Assembly: GCF_000425425.1 (NCBI RefSeq)
Contig: NZ_AUDK01000013.1
Span: 62,001-126,000, forward strand
DNA: 64,000 nt
Direction: 5' to 3'
Source of the DNA: Flavobacterium daejeonense DSM 17708
GTDB lineage: Bacteria; Bacteroidota; Bacteroidia; Flavobacteriales; Flavobacteriaceae
The notes beneath the pieces were generated by a model, which had not been told where the DNA came from, ran no database searches, and was given only the letters and a program-made list of their open reading frames with translations. The position numbers were made by a program, and so were the translations under genes. The stretch's first letter is position 1; each line of letters opens with the position of its first letter. This document shows positions 15,132 through 23,260 of the stretch, piece after piece.

Positions 15132-15767
15132 ATGGATGATTTTTATAAAAAAATATTAGATAATAATAAAGAATGGGTTGAAAAAGCATTGGAAAAAGAC
15201 CCGAATTATTTCGCAGATTTAGCAAAAGGACAAACTCCGCCATTGTTATGGATTGGTTGTTCTGATAGTAGGGTTCCGGCAAATGAAATTATTGGTGCTA
15301 AACCGGGTGAGGTATTTGTACATCGGAATATTGCCAATATGGTGGTGCATTCGGATATGAATATGCTGAGTGTTTTGGATTATGCCGTGAATGTGTTAAA
15401 AGTAAAACACGTTATTGTTTGCGGGCATTACGGCTGCGGAGGAATCAAAGCTGCTATGAGCAATCAATCTATTGGGATTATCGATAACTGGATTAGGCAT
15501 ATAAAAGATGTGTATCGTTTGCATAGTGTGTATCTGGATTCTATTTTTAATGAAACGGATCGCTTTAATACTTTTGTAGAAATTAATGTGAAAGAACAGG
15601 TTTTTGATTTGGCTAAAACTTCTATAGTACAAAACGCCTGGAAAAAAGAGCAGGATTTAACCTTACACGGTTGGGTTTACGGATTGAATTCCGGTTTTGT
15701 TACCGATTTAGATGTTAATATGAGTTCTAATCAGGAGTTGGACGAAGTTTATCAGTTAAGTTTTTAA
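15132..15767 (+). CDS. Beta-carbonic anhydrase, partner of SulP
   Basis: 211 residues, cytoplasmic. The zinc ligands are C43, H99 and C102 ('IGCSDSRVPA', 'VCGHYGCGG'), with the D45-R47 dyad typical of beta-class enzymes. It interconverts CO2 and bicarbonate. Its position directly after the SulP gene suggests that the two act together in inorganic carbon or pH handling. The window encodes a second, separate beta-CA at 30.8-31.4 kb with about half its residues in common. It converges on the LETM1-related gene with only 19 bases between the stops. Confidence 0.95.
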   Translation: MDDFYKKILDNNKEWVEKALEKDPNYFADLAKGQTPPLLWIGCSDSRVPANEIIGAKPGEVFVHRNIANMVVHSDMNMLSVLDYAVNVLKVKHVIVCGHYGCGGIKAAMSNQSIGIIDNWIRHIKDVYRLHSVYLDSIFNETDRFNTFVEINVKEQVFDLAKTSIVQNAWKKEQDLTLHGWVYGLNSGFVTDLDVNMSSNQELDEVYQLSF

Positions 15768-15786
15768 AAAAATAAAAGCTTAGTTT

Positions 15787-16986
15787 TTATTCATTATCAA
15801 GGTTTTCATTAAAGGCCGAAGGCATGAGTGTGGGGATAAACTTAATCAGAATTGGAAGTAATAAACTTCCGCCCGGAAGTAAAAAAATAGTTAGGGATGG
15901 TATTGTTTTACAAATATCCAACAGCTGTTTTTTTACTTTCTTTTTTTCCTTTTCGCTCAAGTCCCTACGCGTAGAATAAGCCAGTAAAACCATTAATTCT
16001 TTACTTTGGATAATTTCTTTAAGCAGTCTGTTTTTATTGCGGGTAATAAGCGTGATAACACTTTGAGTGGTTTGGTCATAAAAATGTTTTACCGGATTAG
16101 AATAATTAAAATAAGGAATCTCTGCTTTGTATTTTGTGATAAAAGCATCGGTGTTTTGAATACTTTCAGTCACAAAATCAGCTGAAATTTTCAGGTTTTG
16201 AGCTAGTTTGTGCAGAAAATAAATTTCTTCATTTTCAATTTTGCCGTCACTCCATAATGCCATTCCGGCCATATCCGCCAAATAGTATTTTTCTAAGTCA
16301 GAGCTAAAATAATCCAGATTGAGTTCTTCCAGATTTTGAGCACCAATTTTAGAAAATTTACTGTAACGAACAGAAGCTTCGAAAAGTTTGATTAATAAAT
16401 CGTCGTAATTAGATTTAGTAGTTTTAATTTTTAAAGCTAATGAGACTACGCTAATAACGGCTTCCTCAATTTTTTTTAGATATTTTTCCGGTATTTTTCC
16501 ATGAATTAAATATTGCCTAAAGGTTAAAATATCCATGAAAAGCAGTGCATTGGTAACAATATGCGAGAAATTTTTATTGATAATGTCAACATTTGTCTGA
16601 ACGCGGGTATCAATAATTTTTTCCAAATTCAGGGAAGGAGATCCATTAGGTAATATTTTCTTAAATAAATCAAAACCCTGCGGATGCATATCGTCGTAAA
16701 AGTCTAACGCTTTTTTTATAAAACTATCGGAATCAGTATCCTGAGTGATTAAGCCGTAAATTTCGAAGAGTGTGTTTAGTAAAGAAACCTTTGGAATTTC
16801 ATTTTGAACCCATCCTTTAGTATCAATAAATACAGGAGTTTCAAAAGAAATAATATGACCATAGATAAAACCGGTAGCTCTTGTTTTTTTATAGAAAGAA
16901 TCGGTGTCCGGAAAAAGATGTTGTTTTCCGAATTCCTGTTTGAGAAAGAATTTATCGATCCAACCAGATGCAGAAGGGTTAATCAT
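15787..16986 (-). CDS. LETM1-related biofilm-associated protein
   Basis: 399 residues. The C-terminal part 'TIFLLPGGSLLLPILIKF' then 'IPTLMPSAF' (about 362-392) reproduces the LETM1 membrane signature, with one predicted membrane hairpin, while the first 340 residues are soluble and helical. A segment near residue 240 ('MAGMALWSDGKIENEEIYFL') resembles TerB-like metal-handling repeats. Mitochondrial LETM1 is a cation/proton exchanger; whether this bacterial relative transports ions is unknown, and the 'biofilm-associated' name is family naming from memory. Monocistronic, with a -7 element at 17005-17012. Confidence 0.8.
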   Translation of the reverse strand: MINPSASGWIDKFFLKQEFGKQHLFPDTDSFYKKTRATGFIYGHIISFETPVFIDTKGWVQNEIPKVSLLNTLFEIYGLITQDTDSDSFIKKALDFYDDMHPQGFDLFKKILPNGSPSLNLEKIIDTRVQTNVDIINKNFSHIVTNALLFMDILTFRQYLIHGKIPEKYLKKIEEAVISVVSLALKIKTTKSNYDDLLIKLFEASVRYSKFSKIGAQNLEELNLDYFSSDLEKYYLADMAGMALWSDGKIENEEIYFLHKLAQNLKISADFVTESIQNTDAFITKYKAEIPYFNYSNPVKHFYDQTTQSVITLITRNKNRLLKEIIQSKELMVLLAYSTRRDLSEKEKKKVKKQLLDICKTIPSLTIFLLPGGSLLLPILIKFIPTLMPSAFNENLDNE

Positions 16987-17004
16987 AGTCTTGCTTTGAG
17001 GTTA

Positions 17005-17012
17005 CAAAGCTA
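17005..17012 (-). promoter_or_regulatory. -7 element of the LETM1-related gene
   Basis: Minus strand TAGCTTTG, an exact match 19 bases upstream of the ATG. Confidence 0.45.
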
Positions 17013-17050
17013 TGTTTTTTTATACTTTTGATGTTATATAAAAATAAAAA

Positions 17051-17084
17051 AACCGTCTCAAATTTGTTAAATTAAGACGGTTTT
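17051..17084 (-). terminator. Terminator downstream of sodC
   Basis: AAACCGTCT (17051-17059) pairs with AGACGGTTT (17076-17084). On the minus strand it is followed by a T-rich tract. Confidence 0.75.
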
Positions 17085-17105
17085 GAAATTTATATAGAAA
17101 AATTT

Positions 17106-17633
17106 CTATTTGATTATCGCTGAACAGGCTACTCTGGCACCTGCATTTCCTGCAGGTTGAGAGGTAAAATCATCGGCACCTTCATGAACAATTAGTCCTT
17201 TTCCTAAAATGTCTTTGGTTTGATCGCCACAACCAATGCACCATTCGTCTGTAGTTATTTTTATAGAACCATTTCCGTTAGCATCTGCGGTGAAATTTCC
17301 AATATCTCCTTTATGATATTCGCCAACGCCCCATTTTCCGTGTTTTTTAAATGTTGGATTCCAGTGTCCTCCAGCCGAACTTCCGTCTGGAGCTGAACAA
17401 TCGGATTTTTCATGGATATGAATGGCGTGAACTCCCGGTTTTAATCCGGATAATTTGGCTTCAAAAGTTACTTTTCCATTTTTTTCTATAAAAGTAGCTG
17501 TTCCGGAAACTTTACTGTTACTCTTAGCTTCAAATGAAATATTAATTTTCTTGGTATCAGCCGATTTATTTTGAGGTTTACATCCAATTAAAACCGAACC
17601 AATTGCTAGTGTAAAGACAATAAATTTTTTCAT
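17106..17633 (-). CDS. sodC: Cu/Zn superoxide dismutase, lipoprotein
   Basis: 175 residues. A lipoprotein signal peptide ends in 'AIGSVLIGC' (lipobox cysteine about residue 18), so the enzyme is membrane-tethered outside the cytoplasm, where it dismutates superoxide. Copper and zinc ligands are seen in 'HAIHIHEKSDC', 'SAGGHWNPTFKKHGK' and 'LIVHEGADDF', and the disulphide partner in 'GARVACSAI'. Cysteines in the inserted loop 'DEWCIGCGDQ' are extra to the E. coli enzyme. The transcription unit ends at the hairpin at 17051-17084. Confidence 0.94.
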   Translation of the reverse strand: MKKFIVFTLAIGSVLIGCKPQNKSADTKKINISFEAKSNSKVSGTATFIEKNGKVTFEAKLSGLKPGVHAIHIHEKSDCSAPDGSSAGGHWNPTFKKHGKWGVGEYHKGDIGNFTADANGNGSIKITTDEWCIGCGDQTKDILGKGLIVHEGADDFTSQPAGNAGARVACSAIIK

Positions 17634-17709
17634 GATTTTTTTTAAATAAGGTTTTCAAACCATAAAAATACTATAAAAAGCCGCGATAATCAAAGATAAT
17701 TCCGGTTTT

Positions 17710-18234
17710 CTATTTTGATTTTTCTCCTACAAAATTATGATTTGGCGATTTAAACAGCACATTAAAAGAGGTCAAACTGCCGTAAATCCGGGTGATGTAT
17801 TGTTGAAGTTCTACTTTTTCAATTTCTTCCAGATTGCTGGAATTGATTTTTTGTTCCATAACTCTTAAACGGTCGCGTACCATCACAATCTTATGAAAAA
17901 AAGTATCAATAGGCATTTCTTTCGACGCCAAATTAGCCTGTCCGGGTTCTAAAATGATTTTTCCGCCTTTCCATTTATCTCCAATTGGAACAATTTCGGA
18001 GACATCAGCCCATTTTCTCAATAAATTTTTTAAAGTCGTTTCAACATCAGAAAAACTTACTGTATCGACTTCGTTTTCGGCAGCTTCAATAATTTCAAAA
18101 GTATCGTTTAAGGGAATTGTTTCTAAGCCATTTTCAATAAAAGTGACCCAGTATTCTTTAGAAGAAACATTGGTAATAATCCCTTTTCCATATTCGGGAT
18201 GTGTAATTCGGGAACCGATTCCTAGTATTTTCAT
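17710..18234 (-). CDS. Conserved protein with N-terminal Tudor-like beta-barrel
   Basis: 174 residues, soluble. The first 50 residues ('GIGSRITHPEYGKGIITNVS') look like the small Tudor/KOW-like barrel found at the C-terminus of UvrD/PcrA helicases, which binds RNA polymerase. A loop containing 'DKWKGGKIILEPGQANLASK' and a long helix with a coiled-coil character ('VMVRDRLRVMEQKI') follow. A nucleic acid or polymerase association is possible but only inferred. It lies 76 bases upstream of sodC on the same strand. Confidence 0.7.
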   Translation of the reverse strand: MKILGIGSRITHPEYGKGIITNVSSKEYWVTFIENGLETIPLNDTFEIIEAAENEVDTVSFSDVETTLKNLLRKWADVSEIVPIGDKWKGGKIILEPGQANLASKEMPIDTFFHKIVMVRDRLRVMEQKINSSNLEEIEKVELQQYITRIYGSLTSFNVLFKSPNHNFVGEKSK

Positions 18235-18394
18235 ATGTAGTGAATTATTGTTTTTTTTTATCTAAAATAGGAACAATTTTTGTGATTTCAAAAGAAGAAA
18301 ATTTTATTAAAACACAATGCTTATTGTCTTAATTTTAGAGAATATTAATTTGTTGTTTTCCAGAGTTTTGTTTAAAAATTAAAATATAAAAGTT

Positions 18395-18919
18395 ATGAAA
18401 AGCTTAAGAATAGTCCTTTTATTACTACTTTGTTGTAATGTTTTTGTGGGATTTGCACAGGAAAAGACCAAAAGACAATTGAGAATAGAGCGAAGACAGG
18501 AAAAAGAAAAAGAGATTGAAAAATTAATTGATGCCCGAGAATTCGAATTTGTTGCTCAAAATTTGAGTTCGCAAATATTTAATTTTGTTGATTTGACAAC
18601 GAATCCTAATTTTATAAAATTTAAACCTGATTTTATAAAAAGTGAGATGCCTTATTTTGGGAGAGGTTTTAGCGGATTAGCTTATGCCGGAAGTGATACA
18701 GGTTTGAAATTTGAAGGAAAACCGGAAAAATTTACCGTGAAGAAAAACAGAAAAGGATATCAGGTAGATGTTGTGGTTAAGGGACAGCAGGATTTTTTTA
18801 ATTTAGGTCTTTCTGTAGGGTTTGATGGAAGTGCGACTTTATCGGTTACTAGTAATAACAGAAGTCCGATTAATTATTTTGGGGCTATCTCTACAATAAA
18901 GGAAGAGAAAAAGCCTTGA
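18395..18919 (+). CDS. DUF4251 domain protein, secreted
   Basis: 174 residues. A signal peptide (1-21, 'LLLLLCCNVFVGFAQ') precedes a highly charged stretch ('KRQLRIERRQEKEKEIEKLI') and a beta-rich domain with 'MPYFGRGFSGLAYAGSDTGL', the DUF4251 core found in Bacteroidota periplasmic or outer membrane proteins. Function unknown. It stands alone and shares a long bidirectional terminator with the acyl-CoA dehydrogenase gene. Confidence 0.82.
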   Translation: MKSLRIVLLLLLCCNVFVGFAQEKTKRQLRIERRQEKEKEIEKLIDAREFEFVAQNLSSQIFNFVDLTTNPNFIKFKPDFIKSEMPYFGRGFSGLAYAGSDTGLKFEGKPEKFTVKKNRKGYQVDVVVKGQQDFFNLGLSVGFDGSATLSVTSNNRSPINYFGAISTIKEEKKP

Positions 18920-18929
18920 TTTTGAAATT

Positions 18930-18974
18930 AAAGAAACAAAAGGTCCCGAAAATTTCGGGACCTTTTGTTTCTTT
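18930..18974. terminator. Long bidirectional terminator
   Basis: An almost perfect 22-base palindrome arm (18930-18951 with 18953-18974) with a GGTCCCG/CGGGACC core, between convergent DUF4251 and acyl-CoA dehydrogenase genes. Confidence 0.85.
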
Positions 18975-18988
18975 ACAGAAGTTATTGG

Positions 18989-20779
18989 CTAAAAACAATA
19001 TTTGTTTTCGGCAATAATTTTGGCGCTGATGGTACGTCTGATTTCTACAATATTTGGCATATTGGTATATTTAGTATAACGTCTTAATCCCATAAGCATC
19101 ATGCGTTGTTCATCGCCTTCGGCAAAAGAGATGATGCTTTCTTTTCCTTTTTGGGTAATAATATCAACCGCTTTGTACAAATATAATTTTGCCATCGCAA
19201 TTTGTTCTTTAATATTGGCTTCTCCTACTTTTTTAGCCAACTTTTCAGTTCTCAATATAGTAGATTCGGCCATATAAATTTCGATTAAAATATCAGCCGA
19301 AGCAATCAATAATTGTTGATGTTCGTCTAAATTCGGACCGTATTTTTGAACAGCGCTTCCGGCAACCATTAAAAAAGCTTTTTTCAATTTGCTAATCATT
19401 TCTTTTTCCTCAGCAAATAATTCAGAATAATCCGGAGTTTCGAAAGATGGAATACTCATTAAATCTTCCTGCACCTTTGAAGCCGGACCTAATAAATCCA
19501 CATGACCTTTCATGGCTTTTTTGATAAGCATTCCTACGGATAACATGCGGTTAATTTCGTTAGTTCCTTCATAAATTCGGGTGATTCGGGCATCACGCCA
19601 GGCACTTTCCATCGGAGTGTCTTCGGAAAATCCCATTCCACCTAAAATTTGGATTCCTTCATCGGAACAATTCTGAATATCCTCTGAAACGGCCACTTTC
19701 AAAATAGCGCATTCGATAGCAAATTCTTCCACACCTTTCAATTCGGCTTCCTGATGAGACGCTCCTTCGTTTTCACGAATCGTAACACGTTCTTCGATAC
19801 TTTTAGCAGCTCTGTAAACAGCACTTTCTCCGGCATAGCAGCTGGTTGCCATTTCGGCTAATTTGTATCGAATGGCGCCAAACTTCGAAATAGGAACATT
19901 GAATTGGATTCTTTCATTCGAATATTTAGCAGCATTAGAAATAATTCTTCGTTGCGAATCTAAACAGGCAGCGGCCAATTTGATACGACCAACATTTAGC
20001 GCATTCATGGCAATTTTAAAACCGTTTCCACGCTCCGAAAGCATGTTTTCTACCGGAACTTTGGTCTCATTAAAAAACACCTGTCTTGTTGATGAAGCGC
20101 GAATTCCTAATTTGTGTTCTTCTTCATTTGTAGTGATTCCGTTATTTGGGTCGTTTTCAACAATAAATCCGGTGATGTTTTTATCGTCTTCAATTCGGGC
20201 AAAAACAATAAAAAGCGAACAAAAACCGGCATTAGTAATCCACATTTTTTGTCCGGTAATTTTATAATGCGTTCCGTCTTCGGATAAAACCGCTTTTGTT
20301 TTTCCGGAATTAGCATCACTTCCTGCGCCCGGTTCCGTTAAACAGTAAGCACCAAACCATTCTCCAGATGCGAGTTTAGGAACGTATTTTTGTTTTTGTT
20401 CTTCGGTTCCGTATAAAGTGATTGGCAGTGTTCCAATTCCTGTGTGTGCTCCAAAAGCACTGGAAAACGAACCCGTAGCTCCCGAAATGTAATCACAAAC
20501 GAGAACTGTATCTACAAATCCCATTCCCATTCCGCCATAGGCTTCCGGTACCGAAATACTCAAAAGTCCTAATTCGGCAGCTTTGTGCATACATTCGATG
20601 GTAAAGGCGTAGTCTTTGTTTTCAAAGCGCATTTTGTTTGGCCAAAGTTCTTTGTCAACAAACTCTTTGACCATATCGCGCATCATTTTTTGTTCCTCCG
20701 AAAAATCTTCCGGGATAAAAATATCTTCACACTTTGTTTCTTTTACGAGGAATTGTCCTCCTCTTGTTTTGTCGTCCAT
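18989..20779 (-). CDS. Acyl-CoA dehydrogenase (FAD-dependent)
   Basis: 596 residues, the long type with a C-terminal extension of about 170 residues beyond the 3-domain ACAD core. It catalyses the first step of beta-oxidation. Visible signatures are 'CLTEPGAGSDANSGKTKA' (flavin loop), 'KMWITNAGFCSLFIVFARIE', 'GIRASSTRQVFFNETKVP', and 'GIQILGGMGFSEDTPMESAW' with 'DARITRIYEGTNEI', where the catalytic glutamate region lies. Last gene of the minus-strand beta-oxidation operon (marR, fadB-like, RAYT, thiolase, S23-like, this gene). Chain-length preference is not readable. Confidence 0.92.
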   Translation of the reverse strand: MDDKTRGGQFLVKETKCEDIFIPEDFSEEQKMMRDMVKEFVDKELWPNKMRFENKDYAFTIECMHKAAELGLLSISVPEAYGGMGMGFVDTVLVCDYISGATGSFSSAFGAHTGIGTLPITLYGTEEQKQKYVPKLASGEWFGAYCLTEPGAGSDANSGKTKAVLSEDGTHYKITGQKMWITNAGFCSLFIVFARIEDDKNITGFIVENDPNNGITTNEEEHKLGIRASSTRQVFFNETKVPVENMLSERGNGFKIAMNALNVGRIKLAAACLDSQRRIISNAAKYSNERIQFNVPISKFGAIRYKLAEMATSCYAGESAVYRAAKSIEERVTIRENEGASHQEAELKGVEEFAIECAILKVAVSEDIQNCSDEGIQILGGMGFSEDTPMESAWRDARITRIYEGTNEINRMLSVGMLIKKAMKGHVDLLGPASKVQEDLMSIPSFETPDYSELFAEEKEMISKLKKAFLMVAGSAVQKYGPNLDEHQQLLIASADILIEIYMAESTILRTEKLAKKVGEANIKEQIAMAKLYLYKAVDIITQKGKESIISFAEGDEQRMMLMGLRRYTKYTNMPNIVEIRRTISAKIIAENKYCF

Positions 20780-20799
20780 GGTTTTATTTTTTAGAGAAA

Positions 20800-21212
20800 A
20801 GAAGAAAGAAACAAGAAAAAAGATTAGATTTCTAATTTACTGATAAAGCTAGTAGTCATTTTTTGAAATTCAATAATCTTGTTTTCAATTTCTATCGTTT
20901 TTTCTTCAGTTATATATTTATTTTGAAATGCAATTAATAGTTGTGTTTGTAATTCAAATGAAGAGCCGAGGCTGATGTTTAGAAAATGTATAAAATGAGT
21001 GTTTCCTCTGTTAGATCCTTCGGCTATATTGGAAGGTATTGAAACAGCTGCTCTAATCATTTGACTTACTAGTCCATAAATTTCATTTTTAGGAAATTCT
21101 AAAGTTATTTTATGAATATCAGAAGTTATTTCCATTGATAAAATCCAGATTTTAAGATTTTTGAAATTATGTTTCATAAGCTTTTATATCTTTTCTCTTG
21201 TTTCTTTCTTCT
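20800..21212. mobile_element. Putative cassette: S23-like ORF framed by 25-base inverted repeats
   Basis: The left arm 20800-20824 (AGAAGAAAGAAACAAG then A6GAT) is the reverse complement of 21188-21212 with one mismatch. Between them is only the four-helix-bundle ORF: the left arm touches its stop codon and the right arm lies 11 bases before its start codon. The unit occupies exactly the gap between acyl-CoA dehydrogenase and thiolase genes. No transposase is inside. Mobility is inferred from this geometry. Confidence 0.5.
20824..21177 (-). CDS. Four-helix-bundle protein, 23S rRNA intervening-sequence (S23/Avd-like) family
   Basis: 117 residues. Family landmarks are 'KNLKIWILSMEITSDIHKIT', 'IYGLVSQMIRAAVSIPSNIA', 'EGSNRG' and 'HFLNISLGSSFELQTQLLIA', nearly all matching the S23/bAvd fold of four antiparallel helices forming a pentameric barrel in relatives. 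Related proteins are accessory factors of diversity-generating retroelements or sit inside 23S rRNA insertions, but most stand alone with no known function. Neither a reverse transcriptase nor an rRNA gene is in the window. It is embedded in the beta-oxidation operon between inverted repeats, suggesting insertion. Confidence 0.85.
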   Translation of the reverse strand: MKHNFKNLKIWILSMEITSDIHKITLEFPKNEIYGLVSQMIRAAVSIPSNIAEGSNRGNTHFIHFLNISLGSSFELQTQLLIAFQNKYITEEKTIEIENKIIEFQKMTTSFISKLEI

Positions 21213-21221
21213 AGCTTCTCT

Positions 21222-22409
21222 TTACAACAACTCAAAAACCCCCGCAGCTCCCTGTCCGGTTCCTACACACATAGTTACCATGCCGTATTTACTGCCCCGA
21301 AGTTTCATTTCGTCAAACAATTGAACGGACAATTTTGCTCCTGTACAACCCAGCGGGTGTCCTAAAGCAATCGCTCCTCCGTTTACATTTACAATATCAG
21401 GGTTTAAATCTAATTCCCGGATTACGGCTAATGACTGTGAAGCAAAGGCCTCGTTGAGTTCAATTAAATCAATGTCTTTTAATTGTAATCCGGCTTGTTT
21501 TACGGCTTTTGGGATTGCTTTTACAGGACCAATTCCCATAATTCTGGGTTCCACTCCGGCAGAAGCATAGTTGACTAATCGGGCAATAGGTTTCAAATTA
21601 AGTTCCTTAACTAAATCCTCACTCATTATGAGTACAAAAGCAGCTCCGTCACTCATTTGCGATGAGGTTCCGGCAGTTACTGTTCCGTTAGCTGCGAAAA
21701 CGGGTTTTAATCTGGCTAATGCTTCCAGCGAAGTATCAGCTCTAGGACCTTCGTCTTTGTTTACGAGGTAAGATTTGGTTTCTTTTTTGCCATTGGCATT
21801 AATAAAAGTCTGCTCAATATTGATAGGAACGATTTGTTTGTCAAATTTACCTTCGGCTTGTGCTTTTAAAGCTTTTTGATGCGAATTAAAAGCAAATAAA
21901 TCCTGATCTTCACGCGAAATATTGAATTGTTTAGCCACGGCTTCAGCAGTTAAGCCCATTCCCCAATAGTAATCTTCGTGTCCGGCTTTTGCAACCGCAT
22001 AATCCGGAGTAGGACGATAACCTCCCATAGGGATGAAACTCATGCTTTCGGCACCACCGGCTATAATACAATCGGCCATTCCTGACTGAATGCGAGCCGT
22101 TGCCATTCCGATAGTTTCTAATCCTGAAGCGCAATAGCGATTCACCGTTACTCCCGGAACATCATTGATTTCTAATCCCATTAAAGAAATTAACCGACCA
22201 AAATTCAATCCTTGTTCGGCTTCCGGCATTGCATTTCCTACCATAACATCATCAATGCGTTTTTTGTCAAAATCCGGCAGTTCATTCATCATGTGTTGAA
22301 TGGTTTCAGCAGCTAATTCATCCGGTCTTTTAAATCGGAACAATCCTTTAGGTGCTTTTCCCACAGCGGTGCGATAAGCGGAAACAATATAAGCGGTTGT
22401 GTTTTTCAT
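21222..22409 (-). CDS. fadA: Acetyl-CoA C-acyltransferase (3-ketoacyl-CoA thiolase)
   Basis: 395 residues, the standard length. It cleaves 3-ketoacyl-CoA to acetyl-CoA and shortened acyl-CoA. The catalytic residues are C93 in 'TVNRYCASGLETIGMA', histidine in 'NGGAIALGHPLGCTGAK' near 350, and a second cysteine in 'TMCVGTGQGAAGVFE' near 380. Member of the operon with the FadB-like enzyme and acyl-CoA dehydrogenase; the RAYT with its REPs lies between it and the FadB gene, and the S23 cassette follows it. Confidence 0.94.
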   Translation of the reverse strand: MKNTTAYIVSAYRTAVGKAPKGLFRFKRPDELAAETIQHMMNELPDFDKKRIDDVMVGNAMPEAEQGLNFGRLISLMGLEINDVPGVTVNRYCASGLETIGMATARIQSGMADCIIAGGAESMSFIPMGGYRPTPDYAVAKAGHEDYYWGMGLTAEAVAKQFNISREDQDLFAFNSHQKALKAQAEGKFDKQIVPINIEQTFINANGKKETKSYLVNKDEGPRADTSLEALARLKPVFAANGTVTAGTSSQMSDGAAFVLIMSEDLVKELNLKPIARLVNYASAGVEPRIMGIGPVKAIPKAVKQAGLQLKDIDLIELNEAFASQSLAVIRELDLNPDIVNVNGGAIALGHPLGCTGAKLSVQLFDEMKLRGSKYGMVTMCVGTGQGAAGVFELL

Positions 22410-22434
22410 TGTTTTGTTATTTTGATATTTTATA

Positions 22435-22500
22435 GGTCGCTCCTACGGAGCTAAATTGATATTCCAATTATATTTCTATAAACAGTACACCTCTACGAGG
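22435..22500 (+). repeat. REP-like repeat, copy A
   Basis: Starts GGTCGCTCCTACGGAGC (22435-22451) and ends CCTCTACGAGG (22490-22500). Both ends are themselves small palindromes. It faces copy B tail to tail: their outer 17-base and inner 11-base words are perfect inverted complements. Confidence 0.85.
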
Positions 22501-22560
22501 TTTTTTTAGTGTTTTCTAAATATGACATTTATTAGAATGACATTTTATATTATCTAATAG

Positions 22561-22627
22561 CCTCGTAGAGGCATGCTGTTTGTAGCATTAAATTGCGTAT
22601 TTGTTAGGAAGCTCCGTAGGAGCGACC
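22561..22627 (-). repeat. REP-like repeat, copy B (overlaps RAYT 3' end)
   Basis: Inverted copy of A: CCTCGTAGAGG at 22561-22571 and GCTCCGTAGGAGCGACC at 22611-22627. The latter lies inside the RAYT reading frame and supplies the codons for 'QVAPTEL' near its C-terminus. Confidence 0.85.
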
Positions 22628-23094
22628 TGTTTGTCATTCAATCCAATCAAATAAATATTTTCATCAAATTCAATTTTAAATTTTTCTAAAAACGAATGGT
22701 ATTCTTCTTTAAATGTTTGTTTTTTATGATGTTCTTCTTGATTTAAAATATATTTTATAACATTATCGAGATGGCTTTTTGAATAAGAAAATGCTCCATA
22801 TCCTTCCTGCCAATTGAATTTTCCGTTGATCCATTTACTTTCATTAATAAATTTTGACGATGCTGCTTTAATATCTCTAACTAAATCTGAAATTGAAATA
22901 TTTGGTTTCATTCCTATTAATATGTGAACATGGTCAGGCATTGCAAAAATGGCTAATAATTTTTGTTTTCTATTGGAAACAATGCCTGTTATGAACTTAT
23001 GTAATTCTTCACGGTTTTCGTTTGTAATGAGATTTTGTCTCCCTTTAACAGCAAAAACAATTTGAATATAAATTTGTGAATAGGTATTTGCCAT
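22588..23094 (-). mobile_element. REP-associated tyrosine transposase (RAYT, Y1/IS200-like) gene
   Basis: A 168-residue intact coding sequence. HUH nuclease motif 'MPDHVHILIGM' and a Y1-domain C-terminal part with 'GYGAFSYSKSHLDNVIKYIL' where the nucleophilic tyrosine would lie. Signature of single-domain RAYTs, which process REP palindromes as ssDNA. The last 14 residues ('KQVAPTELPNKYAI') are read from the REP-like repeat B, so the original C-terminus was probably replaced by repeat sequence. It is flanked by repeats B and C in opposite orientation and sits between thiolase and FadB genes, in the same direction as the operon. Confidence 0.88.
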
Positions 23095-23109
23095 AATAAT
23101 CGATTAACA

Positions 23110-23174
23110 GGTCGCTCCTCCGGAACTTAAATTAAATTATTGTTATTTTCTACAAACAGTTGACCTCTACGAGA
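23110..23174 (+). repeat. REP-like repeat, copy C
   Basis: Begins GGTCGCTCCTCCGGAACT (23110-23127) and ends with CCTCTACGAGA around 23164-23174. A diverged version of copy A, placed upstream of the RAYT and inverted with respect to B, so the two GGTCGCTCC heads face the transposase. Confidence 0.75.
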
Positions 23175-23260
23175 TCATTGCTTTTTGCCAAATCTTTAAT
23201 TTTTCAAATTGATGCATAGTCTTAATACTTGATTCTTAATTGCTTAATACTCAAAAAAAA

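Noticed and set aside
20824..21177. Diversity-generating retroelement, suggested by the Avd-like protein
   Set aside because: No reverse transcriptase, template repeat or variable repeat found in the window.
22588..23094. IS200/IS605 insertion sequence
   Set aside because: No second ORF (TnpB), and the repeats are REP-like rather than IS ends; a single-domain RAYT fits better.
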